A stretch of 64,000 nt of DNA, from the NCBI GenBank assembly GCA_964492065.1, contig CAZBHH010000004.1:83565-147564 (forward strand), written 5' to 3'. A program made the position numbers and the translations under genes. This stretch comes from JADKAC01 sp964492065 (GTDB lineage: Bacteria; Bacteroidota; Bacteroidia; Chitinophagales; BACL12). Below the pieces are notes generated by a model. The model did no database searches, was not told where the DNA came from, and worked only from the letters and a program-made list of their open reading frames with translations. Below, piece after piece: positions 1 to 8,939 of the stretch (positions are counted from its first letter, which is position 1; every line of letters starts with the position of its first letter).

Positions 1-1
1 A

Positions 2-667
2 AATGTGGACGATAGCGAAGTGGATTCCGTTTTTAATGTGCTGGCATTTCCCAATATCTGGAATTACTACTTATACTTCGCCGGAATATTTAATATTATT
101 CTCGGTATCCTGGTAATTTTTATTACCACCAACGAATATGCGTATAAGACCATTCGACAAAATGTAATCGACGGGTTGAGCCGCAATGAAGTGGTGGCGG
201 GAAAGATACTGTTGATCCTGGTGTTCGCCGTTTTCTCTACGCTTTTAGTGTTTACCGGCGCTGTGGTTGCAGGTTTAAATTACACCGACAATGCCGGTCT
301 GCAGGACGCCTTTGAGCGCAGCAGTTTGATAATTGCCTACTTCGTACAGTGCGTGTGCCTGCTGTCGCTGGCGTTTTTGTTCGGCACCCTGTTTAAACGC
401 TCCGGTGTGGCGACGCTGTTATTCCTGGTATTTATTTTTCCCCTGGATGTCATTCTCAACAAAGCGATTTTAAGAGACTGCTGTAATGCATATTTGCCGG
501 TGAGCAATATGTTTGTGAAGTTGATTCAATCGCCTTACGTGCTCATTCGAAGCATGGGAGAAGATGCGCAGGTTGCCCCCGCCGTATTGCCAATAGCGGT
601 TGGACTGTGTTACATCCTGTTATTTTTTATACTCAACTGGTTTGTAACGAAACGCCGGGACTTATAA
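2..667 (+). CDS. ABC-2 type transporter permease, 5'-truncated by window edge
   Basis: The reading frame is open at the left edge, so the true start lies outside the window. About 220 residues remain. They form a series of hydrophobic segments (roughly residues 20-40, 65-90, 105-130, 135-150 and 195-215) separated by short polar loops, and end in a positively charged RRDL tail. An early cytoplasmic loop (NEYAYKTIRQNVIDGLSR) resembles the coupling helix of ABC-2 permeases that work with an ATPase encoded beside them. The substrate cannot be deduced and the ATPase gene would be upstream. The GTG at position 5 is only the first start-like codon in the visible part. The next gene converges on this one 45 nt downstream. 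Confidence 0.75.
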   Translation, partial: NVDDSEVDSVFNVLAFPNIWNYYLYFAGIFNIILGILVIFITTNEYAYKTIRQNVIDGLSRNEVVAGKILLILVFAVFSTLLVFTGAVVAGLNYTDNAGLQDAFERSSLIIAYFVQCVCLLSLAFLFGTLFKRSGVATLLFLVFIFPLDVILNKAILRDCCNAYLPVSNMFVKLIQSPYVLIRSMGEDAQVAPAVLPIAVGLCYILLFFILNWFVTKRRDL

Positions 668-712
668 CCGCTGCTCGGCTGTGATGAAACGGGTGTACCG
701 TTGGGAGGGGTT

Positions 713-2128
713 TTATATTGTGTCCAGTTCGCGGAGCAACCATGCCTTATTTGCAATAAGCGCATTCTTCTGTATCTCGGAGCTGAGTTTCTGCAATGCG
801 CCCTGCACTTTTTCTTCCGGCAGATAGGCGCTCTCGTATTTTAAGCGGTATAGTTTTAAGGTGTAGTTGAACAAGTTTTTATATAATTGTTTTTGGCTTT
901 TGCTCAGCAATTTCTCGCGGATCAAATAAATTTTTACCGTATCCTTCAGTGAGTGAATCGCCTCGTAAGCCTCCTGTTCAAAATAAATTTTTAACAGGAT
1001 ACATTTGGCGTCCAGGTAGTAGTTGGGATCGGTGAAATGCACTTTGGTAAGCAATTGCATGGCACGTTTGTACTGGCCGCTTTCGTAATGCAATACGGCC
1101 AGGTTGTACTGATAAGCGTTATCTCTTACGGCTTCGGGCAGCTTGATATACCAGTCGTGAATAAATTGTTCCGTTTCTGCAAATTCCCTTAATCGCAGGC
1201 CGGTTGTAACTATGTTTTTATAAGTCCACTGCGAAAGCGTGTTGTTGTCGGTAATCAGGTTTTTTCCAATCATCAACCGGAATAAATTAAATAACTCACG
1301 CAGAAATTCTTCCCTGCCTTCGTTGATGCGTTTAACGCAGTAGTTCTGTACATAGGCGCATATCTCCCGGGCATTATTGCCGGACAAATCATCCATATGT
1401 GCAATTAATTTTTCGGGAAATCCAATGTACCAATTGTCATCAGTCGGATTGTTGAGCCATCGAAAAATGGAGTAATACAAAAAGACGGTTGGATTGCTTT
1501 GAAGGTCTTCCTCAAATTGACGAAGTACCGTTTTAAACTTCACCAGTTCGCGGTTGTCAAAGTCGAGCGAAAGAATATTGTTTCGGTTGAGCAGCTCGCA
1601 CCAGGTGCGCAATTGCTGTTGTAAAAAATGTGCCGTAAAATTTTTCTGGCTCGCCACCAAATCGGCGTTATTGTTTTTGCGGGTTTGCTGGAAGTGATAC
1701 TGATCGTACAGTTTATACAATTGGTATTTGCCGAAGGCATCTTGTATTTGCTGTTTTTCTTTTTTGCGCAGGTAGGCTTTGGTAACGGAAGGCGCACTGA
1801 TATTGAGGATGCCGTTTACTTCTGCGGCGTGTTTTAAATCTTCGGCCTGTTCAATTGCTTCGATGCGCAGAAACCGCTCGAGCAGCTTATACAAATCGCT
1901 CAGCACATTATTTAATGGCAGCGGCGCATAGCCGGCCTTGTGGAATACAGCCGTATACGCCTTCGCCGGATCCCAGTCGTCTTCGTTTTGCAAGCCGTCG
2001 ATATACTTGTGTACAGCCAACAGCTTGGTTCGGGTATTGAAGTATGGGCTGCGCACGAATTTGTCAAACCGCCGGCGCCCGGACGGGGATAGGGAGTGTA
2101 TGGCGCTAATGACTTTTGGAATTGCCAA
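713..2128 (-). CDS. Hypothetical alpha-helical (TPR-like) protein
   Basis: A 471-residue soluble protein with no signal peptide or membrane segment. I recognise no named family. The C-terminal half (about residues 330-450) is a run of amphipathic helix pairs with TPR-like spacing (YNLAVLHYESGQYKRAMQLL, followed by a second pair around YYLDAKCILLKIYFEQEAYE), so an alpha-solenoid scaffold is likely. The N-terminus is basic (SGRRRFDKFVRSPYF). The start is a TTG: upstream in this frame there is no ATG before a stop at about 2176, and the next internal Met is far inside. It is divergent from the secreted protein gene at 2281 across an A+T-rich gap. Its function is unknown. Confidence 0.7.
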   Translation of the reverse strand: MAIPKVISAIHSLSPSGRRRFDKFVRSPYFNTRTKLLAVHKYIDGLQNEDDWDPAKAYTAVFHKAGYAPLPLNNVLSDLYKLLERFLRIEAIEQAEDLKHAAEVNGILNISAPSVTKAYLRKKEKQQIQDAFGKYQLYKLYDQYHFQQTRKNNNADLVASQKNFTAHFLQQQLRTWCELLNRNNILSLDFDNRELVKFKTVLRQFEEDLQSNPTVFLYYSIFRWLNNPTDDNWYIGFPEKLIAHMDDLSGNNAREICAYVQNYCVKRINEGREEFLRELFNLFRLMIGKNLITDNNTLSQWTYKNIVTTGLRLREFAETEQFIHDWYIKLPEAVRDNAYQYNLAVLHYESGQYKRAMQLLTKVHFTDPNYYLDAKCILLKIYFEQEAYEAIHSLKDTVKIYLIREKLLSKSQKQLYKNLFNYTLKLYRLKYESAYLPEEKVQGALQKLSSEIQKNALIANKAWLLRELDTI

Positions 2129-2269
2129 TCTATAAATTTTAAAATGAAATGAATGTAAAAAATTGACTATGAATTATCTAACTAAAATAAGGTAAAAAAA
2201 ATAGTTTACAATTATACTAATAAGTAGTGGAATTTGATAGTGATAAGGCCGAAATTTGTCTGCATTAAT

Positions 2270-2277
2270 TACATTTG
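2270..2277 (+). promoter_or_regulatory. TAnnTTTG -7 element, near-leaderless
   Basis: TACATTTG ends 3 nt before the ATG at 2281. It fits the Bacteroidota -7 consensus exactly, but no -33 TTG lies at 19-21 nt spacing. If used, transcription would start at or within the start codon. Confidence 0.35.
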
Positions 2278-2280
2278 AAT

Positions 2281-4473
2281 ATGCGACAGGCATTCTACTC
2301 AATTTTAACGGCATGTGGGGTGATGGTTTACTCCACAGCTATGTCCCAGTGGTCATATGTCAATACATTGCCGGGCATCAACACCACCGCCAACGAGATA
2401 TATGAAGACGCATCGGGCAACATCCTTACTGCCGGCGGTAATTTTGATTGGCCGCTGTCGGGCTCCGGCCCGGTGCGGGTTACCAAGCACGACGCTTCTG
2501 GGAATTTGATTTGGGAAGCGGAGATTGAAAGCCCGGGAGCAGAAATCGGCGAAATAACTGCGGGCGGAATCGACGGTACCGAAGACGGATATGTCGTCTT
2601 TTGCGGCGGGTTCGAAAGGCCTTTAATCGTAAAACTGGATTTTGACGGCAATATTATTTGGACCAGCGAGAGCTGGAGCGCCGGGGTAACCCTCGGCGTT
2701 TGCCCGCAACCAACGGGTTATGTCCAGTCTGACGGCACTATTGTATTGGCGAGTTTTGACTCATCGGTGCCCACCCAGTTTGTCGTGTTCTTAGTCAACC
2801 CGGATGGCACGCTGATCAGCCAGGTAAATCATGCACTCGTTGTGGATTCGAATATGGTAATCTCGGGATACGACCTCGTGGAATCGGCTGCGGACGACGG
2901 CTTTGCCGTATGTGGCGGCGCCTTACAGGACGGCGCCACCTGGATGCCCTATATATGGAAATTCGATGCCGACGCCTCACAACAATGGCTGGAACTATAC
3001 CCCTCATTAACGGTAATGGAAGCCTATGGCATTTGCAATACGGCCGATGGCGGCTTTGCCATTTCCTGTTACGACTTCTTTGGAGGGCTGACCGGTGTGG
3101 TGAAGACCGGCTCCGGCGGTGCGGAAGAATGGTCGAATACTTACAGCGTCACCTCGCCCGACTACGTAGCATATGCCTATGATATTGCCCAACGCACCGA
3201 CGGCACTTTCGTGATGGCCCATGTAAACCTGGATACGTATTTCATATATTCAGGTACTGCCGAGATCGTTTTTATCGACGGCGATGGCAATGAGACCGAT
3301 CGCAAAGAAGTGGCAGCATCCGTGAGTAACTGGATTTACAGTATTATCGGCACCGCAGATGGCGGCTTTGCATTTTGCGGTAAATTCAGGACAACAGATG
3401 TGATGGCGCCCGAGTACGATCAACATTTTTTTGTACAGAAATCGAGCGCCGCCGGCGACTTGCCTGACTGCATTTACAACTGTGTTTGGCCCGGCGATGC
3501 CAATACCGACGGAATTGCCAATACCGACGACATTCTTACACTCGGCGTACTATACGGTATTTCCGGAGCCGCCAGGGAAGACTCTTCCATCGGTTGGTAC
3601 GCACATGCATGTGATACATGGGTAGATCCCATGGCCGGCGGGGATGAGCATAAATATGCAGACTGTAACGGCGATGGCATTGTCAGTAACGACGACACAA
3701 CTGCTGTCAGTGTCAATTACAGCCTGGAACACCCCGTGTTTGTGTTGAAGACCTCGGAAGGCGAAATTCCCTTATTTATCGAAGTGCCAGAAACCGAATT
3801 GCCCCTGGGGCCAAACAGCCTGCCGGTAGTTTTGGGCGATGCCGCCAGTTTCCCGGAAGCGATTTACGGACTGCGTTTTACCATTACCTACGCAAGTGAA
3901 AATATTGAACCGGCGAGTGTGAGTTTCGGATTTACCGACTCCTGGCTGGGAAGCGCCGACGAATTAATTCAATTCAGGAAAAATAATGCGGGCGAAAAGA
4001 AACTGGATGTAGCCATTGTGCGCAACGACCAAACCAATGTATCGGGAAGCGGCACGATAGGCACTTTAAATTTTGTGGTAATCGACAATATAGCCGGTAT
4101 TGTTCAGTCCGGCAGTGCGACATTTACCATCTCCGATGTGCGTGCTATCGATGCAAATTGGAATGAGATTGCAGTAGAGGGCAGCAATGCAGTTGTTGAA
4201 ACAGAAGAGACAACATCGCTGGAAACCATTACCTCAAAAGGTTTTCGCCTGTTTCCAAACCCCGCTGCGGGCAATGTGGTTTCACTGCAGGGCGATTTGC
4301 ACAATTTGGAATACATCGCCATAACAGATATTTCGGGTAAAACGATTTTGCAATTGAAGGCTGCGGAAATCGAAAACGGCATTATACCCATAACCGACCT
4401 GCCAGCGGGCGCCTATTTAGTTGAAATAATAAGCAATCGCAACAGTATTAGCCAAAAATTAATCCGCCAATAA
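2281..4473 (+). CDS. Secreted propeller-like protein with dockerin-like Ca loops and T9SS type A sorting domain
   Basis: A 730-residue exported protein. A signal peptide (about residues 1-22, ending MSQ) starts at the ATG at 2281; a TTG two codons upstream is less likely. Residues 25-390 carry repeats of the form K-x-D-x-x-G-N-x-x-W followed by DGGFA-(F/I)-(C/S)G, which suggests a beta-propeller. Residues 398-475 hold two EF-hand-like loops (GDANTDGIANTDD and CNGDGIVSNDD) of the dockerin-like spacer common in T9SS cargo. A cohesin-like beta domain follows (about 490-640). Residues 655-730 are a type A sorting domain (FPNPAAG near its start, GAYLVEI near its end), which directs T9SS export and cleavage. 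The ligand is unknown. A full-length paralogue follows at 4803. Confidence 0.85.
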   Translation: MRQAFYSILTACGVMVYSTAMSQWSYVNTLPGINTTANEIYEDASGNILTAGGNFDWPLSGSGPVRVTKHDASGNLIWEAEIESPGAEIGEITAGGIDGTEDGYVVFCGGFERPLIVKLDFDGNIIWTSESWSAGVTLGVCPQPTGYVQSDGTIVLASFDSSVPTQFVVFLVNPDGTLISQVNHALVVDSNMVISGYDLVESAADDGFAVCGGALQDGATWMPYIWKFDADASQQWLELYPSLTVMEAYGICNTADGGFAISCYDFFGGLTGVVKTGSGGAEEWSNTYSVTSPDYVAYAYDIAQRTDGTFVMAHVNLDTYFIYSGTAEIVFIDGDGNETDRKEVAASVSNWIYSIIGTADGGFAFCGKFRTTDVMAPEYDQHFFVQKSSAAGDLPDCIYNCVWPGDANTDGIANTDDILTLGVLYGISGAAREDSSIGWYAHACDTWVDPMAGGDEHKYADCNGDGIVSNDDTTAVSVNYSLEHPVFVLKTSEGEIPLFIEVPETELPLGPNSLPVVLGDAASFPEAIYGLRFTITYASENIEPASVSFGFTDSWLGSADELIQFRKNNAGEKKLDVAIVRNDQTNVSGSGTIGTLNFVVIDNIAGIVQSGSATFTISDVRAIDANWNEIAVEGSNAVVETEETTSLETITSKGFRLFPNPAAGNVVSLQGDLHNLEYIAITDISGKTILQLKAAEIENGIIPITDLPAGAYLVEIISNRNSISQKLIRQ

Positions 4474-4802
4474 TATTCCGGTGGTTACAGAGAGAAAGGT
4501 CATGGTAACACATGGCCTTTTTTATCTTGCCCCGGAATACTAGCCTGGGCTATTTGGGGAAAATGGCGTCCATGCAGTAAAATGCGACATTGCTCTTAGT
4601 ATCACTCAAACCATCCAAAACATGCAATTATCTATTTCTTAAATAAAAATATCAATATAAATATTTATAAATCAATATTTTAATAATTTTAGATAACTAA
4701 CATTATCCATATAAAAGCAAATTATTGTACTTTTTTTAGAGCAAAGGAAGTTTCAGCTTTGTACCTGAATAGTTCTCTCTGTAACGCTTTAAAAATATTA
4801 CT
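4474..4802. other. Intergenic stretch, A+T-rich
   Basis: 329 nt between the two paralogous secreted-protein genes. It holds the terminator at 4495-4524, then an A+T-rich run with no convincing open frame. I see no clear TAnnTTTG element before the second gene; the nearest matches (TACTTTTT, and TTTG without TA) are degenerate. Confidence 0.6.
4495..4524 (+). terminator. Rho-independent terminator after the 2281-4473 gene
   Basis: The arms AAGGTCATG and CATGGCCTT pair over 9 bp with one G-T pair around a 6-nt loop (GTAACA), and are followed directly by a T-run. It lies about 20 nt after the stop codon. Confidence 0.8.
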
Positions 4803-6992
4803 ATGAAAAATGTTATTTACTCACTCCTGTTACTCACAGCGGCAGTTGTTGCCACGGATGTGAGTGCACAAGGCTGGGGCTATGCCCGCTACGGTAATTG
4901 GGCGGCAGATGTGGCGGAAGCATCCGATGGAAGTGTATTTGCCGTTGGGCTCAGTCATGATTCAGCCGATTTGGTATATTACGATAGTTATGTGGTAAAA
5001 CTCGGCAGCGACGGCACACTCATTTGGGGAAACAACGGCGAAGGCCTTCTATACGATTATTTTTCCGGCGAAAAGGTGCTTCCCTCCGATGATGGCGGTT
5101 GTATTGTCTATTGCAGTGTTGATCTTGGCCAACCCGGTTATTACAAATTAGATTCGATGGGCAATATAGAATGGCAGTCCGATTTTACCACCGGCTTCAC
5201 CTATTTGTATTACGGCACAGCGGTGCAGCTCAGCGACGGCCGATTTGTATCCGTCGGGTTAGCTGAAGACCTGATGTATTACATTACAGTGGTAAATTCG
5301 GATGGTACCTACCTGGATACCTATTCAATTGCGGCAGATACTTCCGGGGGATGGGGATTTTCGTATTGGGATTATAAGGAGACCGGTTTGGCGGCAACAG
5401 CGGATGGTGGATTCGCCTTTTCCTGCGGCAAGGAGGGATACAGGACGATACACAAATTTGACAGCGAGATGAACCTGGAATGGACTCAGAATTATCCGCA
5501 TGCGGCGGATTTCTGGGAGTATGGCCCCTATAAAAACGAGTTGCGGATAGCCGAGGATGGCGGTTACTTACTTTCCGGTTCAGGCTTATCCAATTTGACG
5601 GGTATATACTCTGGCAGCCTGAGAAAGACAGATGCTGACGGCAATCTGGAATGGCTGCAATTTTACAATCATGGAGCCGATTGGGAGGAAGGAGCGCATG
5701 TAGTACAATTAGATGCAGATACTTATGTGGTGTGGACTCAGGATGCGGGTGAAAGCAGTACGTATGGCTGGGTGCTGGATGCCGACGGCAATCAGGTAGA
5801 TTCCATTTTCATACCTATTATAAGCTGTACCTGGGGATTTAGTGAAACAGGATTGGAGATTTGGGATGTAGAAAAGTCAATCGATGGCGGGTATATCCTG
5901 GCCGGCCGTCAATACCTGGAGGACTGTGATCAGCGCTATACCGTAATTAAATCCAATGCCGACGGTACGTTCCCGGATTGCCTGTTCAATTGTGTATGGC
6001 CGGGCGATGCCAATAACGACGGGTATGCGGATGCTTCCGATTTATTTGAGATTGGGATTAACTACGGAGCCGAAGGTTTCACCAGGGAAGATACCGCAAT
6101 TGACTGGAGCGGCAAGCTCAGCCGGGCATGGATGGAGGAAGACACGCTGTACTGGTATGTGCTCAACGATTTGAAATACACCGATTGCAATGGCGATGGT
6201 GTTATCGACGATGATGATACGACGGCTGTTGTCAATAATCTGGGTTTAGATCATCCTTTAAATCCACTGCGCACGGCCGCCGGAGAGGTGGAGCTCTACT
6301 TTGATCCCGATTTTGAAGAACTCGCCGTGGGGGTAAATCACATTCCGATTTTCCTGGGTGATCCCGTAAATACGGTAGATGAAATTTACGGCATCCGGTT
6401 CACCATTACCGCTACCGGCGAATCGGTATTGGGCGAAAGCTTAAAAGTTGTGTTTGACGATTCATGGCTCGCTTCCTCTGCCGAGCGTTTGGCGATCAGC
6501 AAAACCGTTGCGGGCGAAAAAATTGTCATCTCGGGTATCGTGCGCAAGGACAGAAATAATACCGGTGGCAACGGACAGATCGCCACATTGGATGTCGTAG
6601 TCATTGATAATATTTCGGGAGGGGCAATGACCGATGAGGTGGACTTTCAGTTCAGCGATGTACAGGCGATAAAATTAAACAGGGATGCAGTGAACGTCAC
6701 TGCAACGGGCATCACTTTTCCTGTAGCAGAATCCACACAGGTTACAGAGATGCAGGCTGCGGGAATACGGGTGTATCCAAATCCCGCCGCTCATAATACC
6801 CTTTACGTTGATGCATCTGCCAGGATAATATTAGCCGAACTGACAGATATTACCGGCAAGGTAGTAATACAATTGTACGATTTGTCGAAAGGGACAAATA
6901 GCTTGGATATTTCTGCCCTTAGCCCCGGTCAGTATATTTTGAAAATTGCCACTGCAGACCACGTGGTAAATCAGTCCATCGTGATAGAATAA
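4803..6992 (+). CDS. Secreted propeller-like protein with dockerin-like Ca loops and T9SS type A sorting domain (paralogue)
   Basis: A 729-residue exported protein with the same domain order and almost the same domain positions as the gene before it. It has a signal peptide (residues 1-22, ending VSAQ); propeller-like repeats to about residue 390 (KLGSDGTLIW, KLDSMGNIEW, KTDADGNLEW and DGGF/DGGY motifs); two calcium loops at about 400 (GDANNDGYADASD) and 461 (CNGDGVIDDDD); a cohesin-like beta domain; and a type A sorting domain at about 655-729 (YPNPAAH to GQYILKI). The two genes are evidently a tandem duplication. It would be a secreted or surface-attached protein of unknown ligand. It has its own downstream terminator, and the upstream terminator makes it a separate transcript. 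Confidence 0.85.
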   Translation: MKNVIYSLLLLTAAVVATDVSAQGWGYARYGNWAADVAEASDGSVFAVGLSHDSADLVYYDSYVVKLGSDGTLIWGNNGEGLLYDYFSGEKVLPSDDGGCIVYCSVDLGQPGYYKLDSMGNIEWQSDFTTGFTYLYYGTAVQLSDGRFVSVGLAEDLMYYITVVNSDGTYLDTYSIAADTSGGWGFSYWDYKETGLAATADGGFAFSCGKEGYRTIHKFDSEMNLEWTQNYPHAADFWEYGPYKNELRIAEDGGYLLSGSGLSNLTGIYSGSLRKTDADGNLEWLQFYNHGADWEEGAHVVQLDADTYVVWTQDAGESSTYGWVLDADGNQVDSIFIPIISCTWGFSETGLEIWDVEKSIDGGYILAGRQYLEDCDQRYTVIKSNADGTFPDCLFNCVWPGDANNDGYADASDLFEIGINYGAEGFTREDTAIDWSGKLSRAWMEEDTLYWYVLNDLKYTDCNGDGVIDDDDTTAVVNNLGLDHPLNPLRTAAGEVELYFDPDFEELAVGVNHIPIFLGDPVNTVDEIYGIRFTITATGESVLGESLKVVFDDSWLASSAERLAISKTVAGEKIVISGIVRKDRNNTGGNGQIATLDVVVIDNISGGAMTDEVDFQFSDVQAIKLNRDAVNVTATGITFPVAESTQVTEMQAAGIRVYPNPAAHNTLYVDASARIILAELTDITGKVVIQLYDLSKGTNSLDISALSPGQYILKIATADHVVNQSIVIE

Positions 6993-7014
6993 CCATTTTT
7001 TTTTGTTAGTTAAT

Positions 7015-7046
7015 AAGCCGCATCACTCCTCGTTGCGGCTTTTTTC
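7015..7046 (+). terminator. Rho-independent terminator
   Basis: A perfect 8-bp stem AAGCCGCA / TGCGGCTT around an 11-nt loop, followed by a T-rich tract. It lies 22 nt after the stop of the 4803-6992 gene and faces the end of asnS. Confidence 0.85.
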
Positions 7047-7113
7047 TTTGTGGAGCATGCCGGCTGAGGCAATGCGGAATTCAGAACAAGATTTACTGAA
7101 AGCGCCTGTCGAA

Positions 7114-8649
7114 TTAGGGTTTCAGACGTCCGTAATACCTGGGGAAGGGAATACTTTCCCTGATGTGTTGAATACCGGTTAACCACATCACCATGCGTTC
7201 TAATCCCAATCCAAATCCGGAGTGCGGCACCGAGCCGAATCTGCGCAGGTCGAGATACCATTCGAACACCTCCATCGGCAGCCCTTCGTGTACGATGCGC
7301 TCTTTTAAGAACTGCAGGTTGTCCTCACGCTCTGCGCCGCCGACGATTTCACCGTAGCCTTCCGGCGCTAAAACGTCCACACCTCGCACGTATTTTTCGT
7401 CTTTCGGATCTCGCTTCATATAAAATGCCTTCACCTGGGCAGGCCAGTTGTACACCATAACCGGGCAGTCGAACAGCCTTGTCAGCACTGTTTCATCGCT
7501 GCCGCCGAGATCGCCACCCCATTTAAAATTCCTGGCGCTCTCCAGCCATTGCGGAATGTTGCCGAGTTTTTCGTCTATATCTTTAATCGCATTTTTCATC
7601 GTATCAATTTTATTCTGGTTAAAATTGATCTCGCCTTTTTTCATATTACCCGCTGCGATTTTTTGTTCCCGCATTGCAATTTCGGCTTCCATTTCCGATT
7701 TCTCCCCTTGCAATTTTGTCATATCCGCTTCCAGCGTCTTAATGCTGTTGCGGCCATCCACATCTTTTTCACCGCGAATAATTTGAATAGCATCGTCGTA
7801 GTGAATTCTCGGGAAGGTCATATTCACTGCATTTTGCAGCATCGTTGTATCCCGTTCCAGGATTTCCAGTTCAGCTTTGCAATGCGTTATAACATCGTTT
7901 ACCACATATTTTAAGAAGGCCTCTATCAGATCCATATTCATGTCCAGGTCGTAAAAGGCCATTTCCGGTTCAATCATCCAGAACTCGGAGAGGTGCCGGC
8001 GTGTCTTTGATTTCTCGGCACGGAAAGTGGGCCCGAACGTATAGATTTTGCCGTGAGCCATTGCCAGCGCTTCGCCGTATAACTGGCCGGATTGGGAAAG
8101 ATAGGCGGGCTGGCCGAAAAAATCGGTTTCAAATAATGTCGTAGTGCCTTCAACGGCATTGCCGGTAAATATTGGGGCGTCCAACTGCAAAAAATCGTGC
8201 TGCTGGAAAAAGCTGTGTATCGCCCAAATAATGCGATTGCGCACCCGCATTATTGCCCATTGCTTTTTGGAGCGCAGCCACAAATGCCGGTTTTCACCCA
8301 GGAACTCAGGGCCGTGTTCCTTCTTGGCTATCGGATAGTCAGTGGCGTATTGCAATACCTGTAACCAGGAAACACTCAGCTCAAAACCGCCCAGTTGTTT
8401 TTCATCTTTTACAACGGTGCCCTTTACTATTACGGCGCTTTCCAGGGTGAGTTTTTTTGCCGCCTCAAACATTGCGGCATCTACGGTTTGTTCATCTACC
8501 ACACATTGCATATATCCGCTGCCGTCTCGCAGAATAATAAATACCAGGCCTTTGCTATCACGTTTGTTGCTCACCCAACCCCGCAACTCCACTGCTTTTC
8601 CCTCTAAAGTGCCGATTTTGCCAATATATTGAAATGGTTCTGTTTGCAT
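7114..8649 (-). CDS. asnS: Asparagine--tRNA ligase
   Basis: Charges tRNA-Asn with asparagine in the cytoplasm (511 residues). The N-terminal OB-fold anticodon-binding domain (about 8-105, VELRGWVSNKRDSKG) is followed by the class II catalytic core: motif 2 at about 205-231 (FGPTFRAEKS, then the RRHLSEFWMIEPE segment) and motif 3 at about 481-495 (GFGLGLERMVMW). The core is interrupted at about residues 293-375 by a highly charged, coiled-coil-like insertion (KTLEADMTKLQGEK and similar) that makes the protein longer than the roughly 466-residue E. coli enzyme. As I recall, Bacteroidota AsnRS proteins carry such an insertion. A full promoter lies just upstream. The window also has gatA; with AsnRS present, the amidotransferase is presumably needed mainly for Gln-tRNA. 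Confidence 0.97.
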   Translation of the reverse strand: MQTEPFQYIGKIGTLEGKAVELRGWVSNKRDSKGLVFIILRDGSGYMQCVVDEQTVDAAMFEAAKKLTLESAVIVKGTVVKDEKQLGGFELSVSWLQVLQYATDYPIAKKEHGPEFLGENRHLWLRSKKQWAIMRVRNRIIWAIHSFFQQHDFLQLDAPIFTGNAVEGTTTLFETDFFGQPAYLSQSGQLYGEALAMAHGKIYTFGPTFRAEKSKTRRHLSEFWMIEPEMAFYDLDMNMDLIEAFLKYVVNDVITHCKAELEILERDTTMLQNAVNMTFPRIHYDDAIQIIRGEKDVDGRNSIKTLEADMTKLQGEKSEMEAEIAMREQKIAAGNMKKGEINFNQNKIDTMKNAIKDIDEKLGNIPQWLESARNFKWGGDLGGSDETVLTRLFDCPVMVYNWPAQVKAFYMKRDPKDEKYVRGVDVLAPEGYGEIVGGAEREDNLQFLKERIVHEGLPMEVFEWYLDLRRFGSVPHSGFGLGLERMVMWLTGIQHIRESIPFPRYYGRLKP

Positions 8650-8673
8650 ACGCTTACATTAAAATTTGAGCCG

Positions 8674-8705
8674 CAAAATTAAGCAACATCACACATCACT
8701 GCCAA
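8674..8705 (-). promoter_or_regulatory. asnS promoter (TTG-N21-TAATTTTG)
   Basis: On the minus strand a -33 TTG (complement of 8703-8705) lies 21 nt from a perfect -7 TAATTTTG (complement of 8674-8681). The predicted start is near 8667, giving a leader of about 18 nt. Confidence 0.65.
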
Positions 8706-8894
8706 CCGTTATGTCAGTTGCATTTTTAAAAAGCGCTGTGATTTACGGGTTTGAGTATCATAACTTTTCTGCTTTCAGCTTCTCCCCTCTGTGTACGATG
8801 TATTGACAATTCCATACGCTCAATACATGTTAGAGATTTTACTAATATGCATTGTAATACAAAAAATATTTGAAAACAGGTATGCGTTTCATTA

Positions 8895-8925
8895 TTGCCG
8901 GACTTGAGAAGTTATCCTAATTTTG
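8895..8925 (+). promoter_or_regulatory. rpoN promoter (TTG-N20-TAATTTTG)
   Basis: TTG at 8895-8897 and TAATTTTG at 8918-8925 with a 20-nt spacer. The predicted transcript start is near 8932, 8 nt before the rpoN ATG. This argues against translation from the in-frame TTG at 8895. Confidence 0.65.
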
Positions 8926-8939
8926 AAGCGGTTAATATT

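Noticed and set aside
8895..8939. Longer rpoN start at a TTG
   Set aside because: The 45 nt contain a TTG-N20-TAATTTTG promoter, and the sigma-54 region I begins right after the ATG at 8940.
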